Source: Bacteroidales bacterium UBA6229
GTDB taxonomy: Bacteria; Bacteroidota; Bacteroidia; Bacteroidales; F082
Reading direction: 5' to 3'
Length of the DNA: 28,022 bases
NCBI GenBank assembly: GCA_002440975.1
Contig: DJWN01000093.1
Location: 1 to 28,022, forward strand
Part shown: positions 1 through 6,702 of the stretch, piece by piece
Numbering within the stretch: the stretch's first letter is position 1
Layout: each line of letters starts with the position of its first letter
The notes under the pieces: model-generated
Told to the model about the DNA's origin: nothing
The model's input: only the letters and a program-made list of their open reading frames with translations
The model's database searches: none
Position numbers and translations under genes: made by a program

Positions 1-62
1 TATAGGTTGCTTGCGGATTTAAGGGGATAAAGAAAGTGAAATGGACAATTTATTTTGTGTTA

Positions 63-91
63 TTGTATCTTTAAAAAAAGTCGTACTTTTG
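63..91 (+). promoter_or_regulatory. Promoter of tRNA-Leu
   Basis: A TTG at 63-65 lies 18 bases before a perfect TAnnTTTG -7 box at 84-91 (TACTTTTG), the Bacteroidota primary sigma factor consensus. The tRNA begins 24 bases after the box. The start region TTTGCGCCTCA (88-98) is identical in the metG promoter of this window. Confidence 0.7.
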
Positions 92-115
92 CGCCTCATT
101 TATACCAAATCCAAT

Positions 116-199
116 GCCCGGATGGCGGAATTGGTAGACGCGCTGGTCTCAAAAACCAGTGAGGTAACACTCGTGCCGGTTCGACCCCGGCTCCGGGTA
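116..199 (+). tRNA. tRNA-Leu (anticodon CAA)
   Basis: An 84-nt class II tRNA. The acceptor stem GCCCGGA (116-122) pairs with TCCGGGT (192-198) with one G-U wobble. The anticodon stem CTGGT/ACCAG encloses the loop CTCAAAA, which gives anticodon CAA and reads UUG. A long variable arm follows, and the T arm GCCGG-TTCGACC-CCGGC is canonical. The discriminator is A199. CCA is not encoded, since CAA follows, so it must be added after transcription. Its 3' half is repeated downstream, beyond a GIY-YIG gene. Confidence 0.95.
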
Positions 200-202
200 C
201 AA
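165..202 (+). repeat. Left copy of tRNA-Leu 3' half direct repeat
   Basis: Bases 165-202 run from the variable arm through the T arm and acceptor stem to just past the discriminator. They recur at 493-507 (15 bases) and 536-558 (23 bases). This is the arrangement of an identity segment left at a tRNA 3' end by an inserted element. This copy belongs to the functional tRNA. Confidence 0.85.
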
Positions 203-228
203 AGGGAAGCTCAAGGGCTTCCTTTTTT
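203..228 (+). terminator. Rho-independent terminator after tRNA-Leu
   Basis: The stem GGAAGC (205-210) / GCTTCC (217-222) with a 6-base loop is followed by a run of six T. It should end the tRNA transcript before the GIY-YIG gene. It lies inside the duplicated unit and differs from the terminator after the second repeat copy. Confidence 0.75.
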
Positions 229-240
229 AATTAAGGAGTT

Positions 241-495
241 ATGTTTACAGTCTATGTACTAAAAAGTCTTGAGAAGGATTGGTTTTACGTTGGTCAGAGC
301 AATAATTTGCTAAGGCGATTGGAACATCATAATAGGGGCTATAACCGTTCAACAAAAGCTTATCGTCCATTTGAATTAGTGCTTACAGAGGAGTTTGCTA
401 CCCGCGATCTTGCCCGAAAAAGGGAGAAGGAGTTGAAAAGCACGATGGGGAAGCGTTACATTAGGAATTATTTTAAAGAAAAACAGCAGGGATAA
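241..495 (+). CDS. Small GIY-YIG nuclease
   Basis: This 84-residue protein is essentially one GIY-YIG endonuclease domain. VYVL (4-7) stands for the GIY strand and YVG (16-18) for YIG. Next come the conserved NLLRRLEHHN stretch with the likely catalytic arginine (R25 or R26), a YRPFELV strand, and an A-x-x-R-E-K-x-L-K helix with the probable metal-binding glutamate near E62. Its length matches the stand-alone YhbQ/UPF0213-like family. An AAGGAG ribosome-binding site sits 2 bases before the ATG, unusual in this window. The gene lies between a tRNA-Leu terminator and a second copy of the tRNA-Leu 3' half, and its stop codon (493-495) overlaps the first bases of that copy. Similar small GIY-YIG genes are, from memory, often seen beside tRNAs in Bacteroidota. 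The domain is clear; a homing-like role is inference. Confidence 0.88.
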   Translation: MFTVYVLKSLEKDWFYVGQSNNLLRRLEHHNRGYNRSTKAYRPFELVLTEEFATRDLARKREKELKSTMGKRYIRNYFKEKQQG

Positions 496-558
496 CACTC
501 GTGCCGGCCTGTCTAACTGGTGTTAGCCAGGTAGATTCGACCCCGGCTCCGGGTACAA
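493..558 (+). pseudogene. Displaced, interrupted 3' half of tRNA-Leu
   Basis: Bases 493-507 equal 165-179 and bases 536-558 equal 180-202 of the intact tRNA-Leu. A 28-base insert (508-535) separates them, exactly between the 5' strand of the T stem and the T loop. No acceptor 5' half, D arm or anticodon arm precedes this copy, so it cannot make a tRNA. Together with the copy at 165-202 it brackets the GIY-YIG gene in direct orientation, with about 330 bases between repeat starts. Confidence 0.85.
508..535 (+). repeat. Hairpin-forming insert inside the tRNA fragment
   Basis: CCTG (508-511) pairs with CAGG (528-531), and CTAAC (513-517) pairs with GTTAG (522-526). One T/C mismatch lies between the two stems and the loop is TGGT, giving a 9-bp interrupted stem. 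Four further bases (TAGA) complete the insert before the T loop resumes. Its origin is unknown; a small palindromic insertion or a scar of element excision are possibilities. Confidence 0.7.
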
Positions 559-560
559 CG

Positions 561-596
561 AAAAAGGCTGATAAATATTGATTATCAGCCTTTTTT
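561..596 (+). terminator. Rho-independent terminator after the tRNA-Leu/GIY-YIG cassette
   Basis: A 14-bp stem (561-574 with 582-595, core GGCTGATAA/TTATCAGCC) and a 7-base loop are followed by T. It ends the GIY-YIG transcript. It could be the original terminator of the tRNA gene before the cassette arrived. Confidence 0.8.
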
Positions 597-694
597 AATG
601 AAACATGACAAAGGCAGGACAGAGATAATGTTTCAGACAGGCTGTTTTATATCAATCTGCTACCTTTATATAACACCATTTAATAAAAAATTTC

Positions 695-723
695 TTTGTT
701 TTTAGCTGAAACTATTATCTTAG
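695..723 (+). promoter_or_regulatory. Weak promoter candidate for the CoA-transferase operon
   Basis: TTTG (695-698) lies 17 bases before TATCTTAG (716-723), one mismatch from TAnnTTTG. Nothing better was seen in the 200-base gap at 597-804, which otherwise holds no recognisable gene. The leader would be about 75 bases. Confidence 0.25.
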
Positions 724-804
724 TGCCTTAAAGCTAAATCGGACAGTGTGTGTTTTTTTAATGATACACTTCAACTGTTCTAAAAAAACAAATAACACCA
801 CCTT

Positions 805-1497
805 ATGAATAAAGTAGTAAAAAACGCACAAGAAGCCATACACGGGATAGCTGATGATATGACGCTGATGCTGGGAGGTTTTGGGCTGTGCGGTATTCCC
901 GAGAATTGTATTGCTGCGCTGGTCGAAAGCAATGTAAAGGGTCTTACCTGTATTTCAAACAATGCCGGCGTGGATGATTTTGGGCTGGGTTTGTTGCTCA
1001 AGAAGCATCAGATCCGCAAGATGATTTCGTCTTATGTGGGCGAAAATGCGGAATTTGAACGACAGCTGCTGAGTGGCGAGCTGGAAGTGGAGCTTATCCC
1101 GCAGGGCACGCTGGCCGAGCGATGCCGGGCCGGAGGTGCTGGTATTCCCGCTTTTTTTGTGCCTGCCGGTTATGGTACTGAAGTAGCCGAAGGAAAAGAA
1201 GTTCGGGAGTTTAACGGCAAGATGCATCTGCTCGAACATGCACTTACAGCTGATTTTTCCATCGTTAAAGCCTGGAAGGGCGATACACATGGTAATCTGA
1301 TTTACCGCCACACGGCCAACAACTTTAATCAGGCTATGGCGATGGCTGGCAAAATCACCATTGCCGAAGTGGAAGAGCTGGTGCCGGCTGGCGAACTAGA
1401 TCCCAATCAAATTCACACTCCTGGTGTGTTTGTGCAACGGATTTTTAAATCAGAAAATCTGGAAAAACGGATCGAATTTGTTACAACCCGCAAGTAA
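805..1497 (+). CDS. scoA: 3-oxoacid CoA-transferase subunit A
   Basis: This is the alpha subunit of a family I CoA-transferase, which moves CoA between succinyl-CoA (or acetyl-CoA) and acetoacetate or related acids in ketone-body and short-chain acid metabolism. At 230 residues it matches the usual length. The glycine-rich GGFGLCGIPENCI near residues 24-36 is the family signature, and G-T-L-A-E-R-C-R-A-G-G-A-G-I-P is also typical of subunit A. Subunit B follows after 18 bases, so the two form one operon and together the active site. No thiolase or dehydrogenase lies beside them, so the preferred acid cannot be told. The call of succinyl-CoA:3-ketoacid rather than acetate/butyrate CoA-transferase is by similarity of motifs only. 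Confidence 0.93.
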   Translation: MNKVVKNAQEAIHGIADDMTLMLGGFGLCGIPENCIAALVESNVKGLTCISNNAGVDDFGLGLLLKKHQIRKMISSYVGENAEFERQLLSGELEVELIPQGTLAERCRAGGAGIPAFFVPAGYGTEVAEGKEVREFNGKMHLLEHALTADFSIVKAWKGDTHGNLIYRHTANNFNQAMAMAGKITIAEVEELVPAGELDPNQIHTPGVFVQRIFKSENLEKRIEFVTTRK

Positions 1498-1515
1498 AAC
1501 TGAAAAACGAAAATT

Positions 1516-2172
1516 ATGGCTTTAGATAAAAATAGCATTGCCAAACGCATTGCACAAGAAATTGAAGACGGCTATTACGTAAATCTGGGAATTGGTATTC
1601 CAACGTTGGTGGCAAACTACATCCCCGATGGCATGTTGGTGACGCTGCAAAGTGAAAATGGCTTATTAGGCATCGGGCCTTTCCCGCATCCCGATGAGGT
1701 GGATGCCGACCTGATAAATGCCGGCAAACAAACGATTACTTATACCAAAGGTGCTGCCTTTTTTGATTCGAGCACCAGCTTTGCCATGATTCGTGGCGGT
1801 CATATCGACCTCACTGTTTTAGGTGCTTTTCAGGTTTCAGAGCAGGGCGATATTGCCAGCTGGAAGATTCCAGGCAAGATGGTAAAAGGCATGGGTGGTG
1901 CCATGGATTTGGTGGCTTCGGCCAAAAATATCATTGTCGCCATGACGCATACCGATCGTGAAGGTAACTCCAAGCTACTCAAAAGTTGCGACCTTCCGCT
2001 TACCGGAGTGTCATGTGTGAGCAAAATTGTGACCGATCTGGCCGTTGTTGAGGTAACTAAAAAAGGTTTTAAACTACTCGAACGGGCTCCCGGCGTGAGT
2101 GTGGAAGAGATTGTTGCAAAAACAGAAGGTAAGCTTATAGTTGACGGTGAGATTCCGGAGATGGTATTGTAG
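1516..2172 (+). CDS. scoB: 3-oxoacid CoA-transferase subunit B
   Basis: This is the beta subunit of the same enzyme, 218 residues. It carries the SENG motif with the catalytic glutamate (E47), which forms the acyl-glutamyl-CoA intermediate, preceded by GIGIPTLVANY and followed by GIGPFP. The family stretch with G-G-A-M-D-L near residue 130 is also present. Codon phase is intact and the end looks natural. The remains of an IS110 transposase begin within a few bases after the stop, so a deletion or insertion has eaten up to the end of this operon without damaging it. Any native terminator was probably lost; none is visible. Confidence 0.93.
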   Translation: MALDKNSIAKRIAQEIEDGYYVNLGIGIPTLVANYIPDGMLVTLQSENGLLGIGPFPHPDEVDADLINAGKQTITYTKGAAFFDSSTSFAMIRGGHIDLTVLGAFQVSEQGDIASWKIPGKMVKGMGGAMDLVASAKNIIVAMTHTDREGNSKLLKSCDLPLTGVSCVSKIVTDLAVVEVTKKGFKLLERAPGVSVEEIVAKTEGKLIVDGEIPEMVL

Positions 2173-2175
2173 AAG

Positions 2176-2749
2176 ATGGGTTTACGGGTTGAAGCTGCAA
2201 CCAAACTCGGGCATTCTCGCCGCTTGAATGTCGTGTTGGAATCCGATGTAGCCAGCGAAATGATCCGTATTGCGAAAACTGCTAATATCTTCCATTTCCA
2301 TTAATAGCGTGAGGGCTGTGATTAATCCTATCCCTGGCACTGTGTGTAACAGTTTAATATTCTTCTCATACTTCTGACTTGATGATAACTCCTTCATTTT
2401 CTTTGTTGCCTCAAGTAAAAGTTTTTGCTGCTGCTTGGCTTGATGTACAAGAATTTGTAAGGATTATCTTTTTGTAAGTGTAGTTTTTGTGTTGTTGGTA
2501 TATCTGCCGGATTTATCACAATGTTCTTTATCCCCGGTTCCTGTAACCTATTAATGAGGCATGAAACCTCAAAAACCTGCTTCATAAACAGAGTAAGTAT
2601 GTTGCTTGTGGAATGTGTCTCGTAAGATAGTTATGCAAGACCAAATGACTGGCCGGTTGCTTAAAGGTCTTATGGAGTAATGATTCTGTTAAAATTGTCA
2701 CTGTCCAGGTCTTTAGATGAACATCTAAACCGACAAAAATGCTTTGTAC
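2176..2749 (-). pseudogene. Degenerate IS110-family transposase remnant
   Basis: Reading the minus strand, three pieces of one IS110-type transposase can be recognised in different frames. The N-terminal DEDD-domain start includes FVGLDVHLKTWTVTILTE (about 2740-2690). A middle piece contains GIKNIVINPADIPTT (about 2540-2495). The C-terminal Transposase_20 domain contains HTVPGIGLITALTLLMEMED and FAGYIG (about 2400-2235), then slips frame into IPTRHSSGEN. In-frame stops lie near 2590-2570, most of the central catalytic part after NPADIPTT is deleted, and the C terminus is cut short beside scoB. The original start codon is gone (GTA after a stop). It cannot move by itself. The flanks are a truncated permease on one side and scoB on the other. 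Confidence 0.85.
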
Positions 2750-2813
2750 TTAAAAACTTAATTCCGAATAAATGTCAATTCCAAATTTTGTGTTTGGATA
2801 AGTCATTGGGTCT

Positions 2814-3095
2814 TTATTTGTTTAATTTCAGGTATTTGTGAAAGTGATTTAACAGCTTCTGTGGTTTGTCAAGGTATCGATATACTTCTCCGTCGTGAAC
2901 AAACTCGGGATTATGAATTTGAATGTGCGACACAAAACGCTCAATCACATTGTTGAATCTTTGCTGAACAAAACCCATCGAGAAGGCCATAGACATCAAA
3001 GCAGCCGCCAAACCTATCATGATGACAATGAGTATGGTAAGGCTTCGGCTGGTGTTGCGCCAGATATTTCGCCAGGCTATTTTAATTAACATCAT
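2814..3095 (-). pseudogene. N-terminal stub of an FtsX/LolE-type ABC permease
   Basis: Only 93 residues remain of a permease that is normally about 400 long. The start I-A-W-R-N-I-W-R-N-T-S-R-S and the first membrane helix (about 18-42, rich in I, L, V, M, A) are the hallmark of MacB/FtsX-like permeases. The following periplasmic part (about 43-90) stops where the IS110 remnant region begins. Twelve bases separate it from the end of the upstream permease, so the two were an operon, probably making the two halves of one exporter. The rest of the gene is absent from the window. It could still be expressed as a short membrane peptide, but no transport function is expected. Confidence 0.8.
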
Positions 3096-3107
3096 ACGTA
3101 TTAAGTT

Positions 3108-4330
3108 TTAGTTTCTTGCAGCCTTTAAAATATTCATCCTGAACACTTTTAATACAGGATACAGTCCGATGACCAAGGTAATCAGCCATACAACGATTGC
3201 CTGCGAGCTAAACGCTTAAATATCAAGCGCAAAGGGCATTACAGCTTCCATTCCGTAAGCCTCGAACATCGATTCCATTTCCTTTCCAAAGTGTATAGGA
3301 TGATGGTGCATATACATAAGAATGGGTAATCCTCCTATGAGCCCAGCAGCAACGCCAATCAGACTGATAAAGACAGTTTCCACGAAGGTGATCAATGCCA
3401 GCTGGCCACGCCTCATGCCTACACTGAGCAAGATGCCAAACTCACGCTGCCTTTCGAGTATCATGGTGAGTGCGGTTCCCAGGATCCCAAAGCCAACAAC
3501 CAGATAGAGCATATAAATGATCAACATACCCGATGCCCGGTCAAGTTTGAGGCTTTGTAGCAGACTTGGCATCATCTGTTTCCAGCTTAACACCTTAAAC
3601 CATTTCGGATCGAATTTTGCCCGCAGTTCTAGCACCAGCTTATCGGTTTGCATAAGGTACTGGGGTGTTATCAACAAGGCTGTGTGTCGTTCTTCGGCTC
3701 CAAAAAGCTGTTGTGTGGCAGCAAGCGGCACATAAATCAGGCGGTCGTTCATGCGGGACAGACTTATTTTTACGATTCCTTTTACAGGAAAAATTCCTGC
3801 GGCACTCATCCCCGAAAGCCTTGCCCGACCAGAATGATTGAATCTCCTACCTGCATTTTAAGCCTTTGGGCAAGTCCTTCGGCCAGTAGCACCGACTGAT
3901 CAGCTTTATCAAGCAAAGAACCTGCTATCAACTTATGACTTGAGGCGTTTAACAGGTATTCTGCTTCAAAATCCACTCCGCGTAGCATCACAGGACGTGT
4001 AGCCTGATCGGTAGCTGCAAGCATATACGATTCGAAACGAGGAACGATATAGGCTATATGGCTGTTTTGCTGAATGATCTGTTTCACGCTGCTATCAAAC
4101 ATATAAGCATGATCCACAGATGGTTCGTCTTCATAAAGGCTGTCCTGCAATTGAATATAGCCCGTTGAGAGCTTCACCATATTGTTGATCATCGCCTCGT
4201 GCGAACCTTTTATCATCGATTCACCGATCAACGCGAGAATTACGGCGAAAAATACTGACGAAGCTGTGATAAGTGTACGTCTTTTGTTGCGCCAGAGGTT
4301 CCGCCAGGCCAGTGTGATTAATAGCTTCAT
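3108..4330 (-). pseudogene. FtsX/LolE-type ABC permease, broken by frameshift and stop
   Basis: The reading begins I-T-L-A-W-R-N-L-W-R-N-K-R-R-T, a membrane helix and a MacB-like periplasmic domain, up to GQGFRG. A -1 shift at the G run near 3806-3812 then breaks the frame: adding one G gives the continuous reading R-G-M-S-A-A-G. The second part carries the remaining three FtsX helices, including the GILGTALTMILERQREFGIL segment, and meets TAA at 3216-3218. Translation beyond that stop continues in frame with a last hydrophobic helix and the tail K-A-A-R-N, ending at 3108-3110. So there is one frameshift and one nonsense change in an otherwise full-length gene of about 405 codons. The ATGA overlap at the shift could allow re-initiation, but the late stop still removes the last helix. 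No ATPase partner is present. Confidence 0.85.
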
Positions 4331-4349
4331 AGGAGCTGATTTTAGGCGG

Positions 4350-5106
4350 TTAGCGTATCTTCTTCAGATTTTGAATGGAGAAAAAGCTTCGTTCGATCTT
4401 AGGCTAAAAGTCGATCACATGAATTGTTAGTACAGTTTTGTGCCCGGGCTTGTTGGCTGGCACCATCTCCATTACAGCAGGAATTTCTCTGCCCCTCAGC
4501 AGCTTAACATCTTTAAAATACATATTTGAGACCAGTTCATCATCTTCATCATAATTTTCGATACGGATCTGAAAATAATGTTCTTTGGCCACCCAGAGCA
4601 AAACCTTGCTGTAAACCACCGATGATTCGGGATGTGGGATCATTTCAATCTTCCAGCAATCGTAGCCATCAAGCTGTTCCTCGGTCAGGATGCGATAATC
4701 ATAATCGTCGAGTATAGTGCTTTCGCACACCACAGATCGTCATTGGTAAAGAGGCTGCCCATCCAGCATTGCGACATCATCGAAGGTGGCATCTTGATGG
4801 TGCGGTCGATATGGGGCAGGTAATTTCAGATTTCTTTGCTGCGTTGTAGGTAGCCGATGCCTTTGTCGCGTGCTGATCCAGTGATAAAGATCAGGTGTAA
4901 TCGTTTCCCAGCGATCAGGATTTTAGCGTGATTTTGCGCGTGTACAGGGGTCTGATGGTTTGCATACTCACCTCAGCATACATGGCATCGCCCTTGGTGT
5001 GTTGCTCCATTTTACGGATGATGTCTCTAACATTTTCTTGTGCTTGTAAGGCTTAAAAATGCAATCAGACAAGAAATCAGAAACAAAAGGCTTTTTATAT
5101 TTTTCA
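4350..5106 (-). pseudogene. LolA-like outer-membrane lipoprotein-sorting protein, decayed
   Basis: Starting at ATG 5106, a signal-peptide-like run (K-N-I-K-S-L-L-F-L-I-S) is followed by a frameshift into Q-E-N-V-R-D-I-I-R-K-M-E. Further frames give GSARDKGIGYLQRSKEI, a TGA (4826-4828) where the family has tryptophan, then HIDRTIKMPPSMMSQCWMGS. Another shift leads to the longest intact stretch, 4733-4404, and a TAG at 4404-4406. Beyond that stop 17 more codons read through to a natural end at 4350-4352. At least five lesions are visible. The family (LolA_like, PF17131, named from memory) normally sits before FtsX-type permeases and binds lipids in the periplasm, as the order here shows. The gene is dead. 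Confidence 0.85.
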
Positions 5107-5111
5107 TTTCT

Positions 5112-5135
5112 TAAGTTCGATTAGTACAGAACTTA
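5112..5135. promoter_or_regulatory. Palindromic operator upstream of the LolA-like gene
   Basis: TAAGTTC (5112-5118), a 10-base spacer and GAACTTA (5129-5135) form a perfect 7-bp inverted repeat, ending 5 bases before the LolA-like ATG. The same 24-base site with 19 identities recurs at 5645-5668 upstream of the regulator. It is a probable binding site of the GbsR/MarR protein encoded between the two copies. Confidence 0.7.
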
Positions 5136-5138
5136 TAT

Positions 5139-5612
5139 TTATTTGGTGAGTTGTTTTTGGGCTTCCCATTTGTCCAGTAGCCCTGGAATTTCCTGTTCCA
5201 TAAACTTATAGAATTCAGCAGCTTCGGTAAGCCATTGGGCTGTTTTATCTGTTTTACGGATTCTGAATTCAATACCTTTTATAAACATGGCATACATGAT
5301 GGACAGGATTCCGGTTTTGAGTCTGAGAATCTGCGACCAGCAATAATCCGGTGCCAGCCGGTAGTAGGTTTTTCTGTCGCCGGGAAGAGTGGCTGCTTTG
5401 ATCAGATTCATTGAAGTTAGCATTTTTACACTGGTGCTTATGGTGCTTTTACTTGCTTGTAATACTTCTGTAAATTCATCAAAACTAACGAGTTCCTTAT
5501 CAGTAACGGCAAGATAACCAATAATCCTGCCCACCATGCGCGTTAGGCCTGATTGCTCCATTATCAGGCCGCATTCTTCAATGTATTCCTGACGGTTTTG
5601 TATGTGGTTCAT
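5139..5612 (-). CDS. GbsR/MarR-family transcriptional regulator
   Basis: This 157-residue winged-helix protein has a helical N terminus, then a MarR-type helix-turn-helix at about 42-90 (DEFTEVLQASKSTISTSVKML is the recognition region, and LPGDRKTYYRL is the wing). A long helical C terminus probably dimerises. The length and the Q-A-S-K-S-T-I-S core fit the GbsR-like group common in Bacteroidota, which often controls export operons. The reading frame is intact, unlike all three genes behind it on the same strand. Near-identical palindromes lie at both ends of the gene, upstream at 5645-5668 and just downstream, before the LolA-like start, at 5112-5135. This suggests autorepression and control of the exporter. 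The ligand is unknown. Confidence 0.85.
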   Translation of the reverse strand: MNHIQNRQEYIEECGLIMEQSGLTRMVGRIIGYLAVTDKELVSFDEFTEVLQASKSTISTSVKMLTSMNLIKAATLPGDRKTYYRLAPDYCWSQILRLKTGILSIMYAMFIKGIEFRIRKTDKTAQWLTEAAEFYKFMEQEIPGLLDKWEAQKQLTK

Positions 5613-5644
5613 CTATATTTTTATTTGGGGTAAAAATAATAAAA

Positions 5645-5668
5645 TAAGTTCGATACATACCGAACTAA
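5645..5668. promoter_or_regulatory. Palindromic operator upstream of the GbsR/MarR regulator
   Basis: TAAGTTC (5645-5651), 10 bases and GAACTAA (5662-5668) form an inverted repeat with 6 of 7 arms pairing (8 bp CG-inclusive with one mismatch). It shares 19 of 24 bases with the site at 5112-5135, including the first ten. It lies 33 bases before the regulator ATG and 30 bases before the mscS -7 box, so it may affect both divergent genes. Confidence 0.7.
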
Positions 5669-5697
5669 TAGAATATTTTTTCTTGTAGTTGATTTTG

Positions 5698-5705
5698 TAT
5701 ATTTG
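5698..5705 (+). promoter_or_regulatory. -7 box of the mscS promoter
   Basis: TATATTTG is a perfect TAnnTTTG, 35 bases before the mscS ATG. A convincing -33 TTTG at the right distance is not seen; the region there is T-rich. The regulator operator (5645-5668) lies upstream of it. Confidence 0.5.
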
Positions 5706-5740
5706 CCTGTCATATATTAAATTAACCAAATTCGACAATC

Positions 5741-6583
5741 ATGGACGAAAACTTCACAAACATTTCAAGTAATCTGTCATCAGCGACTGAACTGATAATG
5801 GATTTTGCAGTGACTTACGGACTGAAACTAATTGGTGCCATTCTGGCTCTTATCGTTGGTTTGTGGATCGTTGGGAAAATCAGTCAATCTTTACGCAAGC
5901 TTATGGAAAAACGCGAGATAGATCCATCTTTGCGTGGGTTTTTGGGAACCTTTATAAGCATTATGCTTAAGATATTGGTAATCATCAGTGTGCTGAGTAT
6001 GGTGGGCATACAGATGACTTCTTTTATTGCCATGTTAGGTGCTGCTTCACTGGCCGTTGGCTTGTCGTTGCAAGGCGCGCTGCAAAACTTTGCGGCCGGG
6101 ATCATCATTTTGATTCTGAAGCCTTTTCGTGTTGGCGATTTTATCGACGGACAAGGACATATGGGAACTGTTGAAGAAATCCAAATCTTTAATACCACCC
6201 TCAAAACCGTTGACAACAAAGTAATTGTTATCCCAAATGGTGCCCTGGCAAATAGTGCAATCACCAATTTTTCAAAGAAAGAAACCCGCCGGGTGGATTG
6301 GACCTTTGGCATTGCCTATGGCGACAGCTACGACAAAGCCCGTGAAATACTGCTACGATTGATAGAAGCAGACAGCCGTATTCATAAGGATCCGCAACCT
6401 TTCATCGCATTGACCAGTCTGGGTGACAGCTCGGTGAATATTGTTGTTCGTGTTTGGCTCAATGCTCCCGATTATTGGGCTGTTTTCTTTGAAATGAATG
6501 AAAAGGTTTATAAAACCTTCTCCGAAGAAGGTATTAATATTCCGTTCCCACAAATGGATGTGCACTTGCATCAATCCAAATAA
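5741..6583 (+). CDS. mscS: Small-conductance mechanosensitive channel MscS
   Basis: This heptameric inner-membrane channel opens under membrane tension and releases solutes in osmotic downshock. At 280 residues it is close to E. coli MscS (286). Helices are at about 26-46 (TM1), 67-89 (TM2) and 95-127 (TM3). TM3 holds the pore-lining pattern AASLAVGLSLQGALQNFAAG, with the alternating A/G packing seen in MscS. Next come the beta domain (KPFRVGDFIDGQGHMGTVEEI and VIVIPNGALANSAITNFS) and the alpha-beta C domain, ending IPFPQMDVHL. The gene stands alone between the regulator and a strong terminator. The start is the first ATG after the -7 box, and all of TM1 follows it. No defects are seen. Confidence 0.95.
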   Translation: MDENFTNISSNLSSATELIMDFAVTYGLKLIGAILALIVGLWIVGKISQSLRKLMEKREIDPSLRGFLGTFISIMLKILVIISVLSMVGIQMTSFIAMLGAASLAVGLSLQGALQNFAAGIIILILKPFRVGDFIDGQGHMGTVEEIQIFNTTLKTVDNKVIVIPNGALANSAITNFSKKETRRVDWTFGIAYGDSYDKAREILLRLIEADSRIHKDPQPFIALTSLGDSSVNIVVRVWLNAPDYWAVFFEMNEKVYKTFSEEGINIPFPQMDVHLHQSK

Positions 6584-6599
6584 GATTAATTCATGTAAG

Positions 6600-6624
6600 C
6601 GCCGGTACTTAGCCGGCGTTTTTT
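6600..6624 (+). terminator. Rho-independent terminator of mscS
   Basis: CGCCGG (6600-6605), a 7-base loop and CCGGCG (6613-6618) are followed by six T. It lies 16 bases after the mscS stop. Confidence 0.9.
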
Positions 6625-6702
6625 ATTTCATTTTGCTTCGATTGCATTAGTTTATCCTGCGTGAAATTTGTTTGTTTGTTATAGCGTTTGTTCGTATTGC
6701 AT

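Noticed and set aside
41..262. Open frame of 73 codons across the tRNA-Leu gene
   Set aside because: It is the familiar spurious translation of a tRNA (M-A-E-L-V-D-A-L-V-S-K) and overlaps the tRNA and its terminator entirely.
955..1311. Minus-strand open frame of 118 codons inside scoA
   Set aside because: It lies wholly antisense to a clear CoA-transferase subunit and shows no motif or start signal.
6667..6682. TTTG tandem repeats before the alpha-2-macroglobulin gene as a phase-variable tract
   Set aside because: Only about three units are present and they are not at a suitable distance from the -7 box, so slippage control is not supported.
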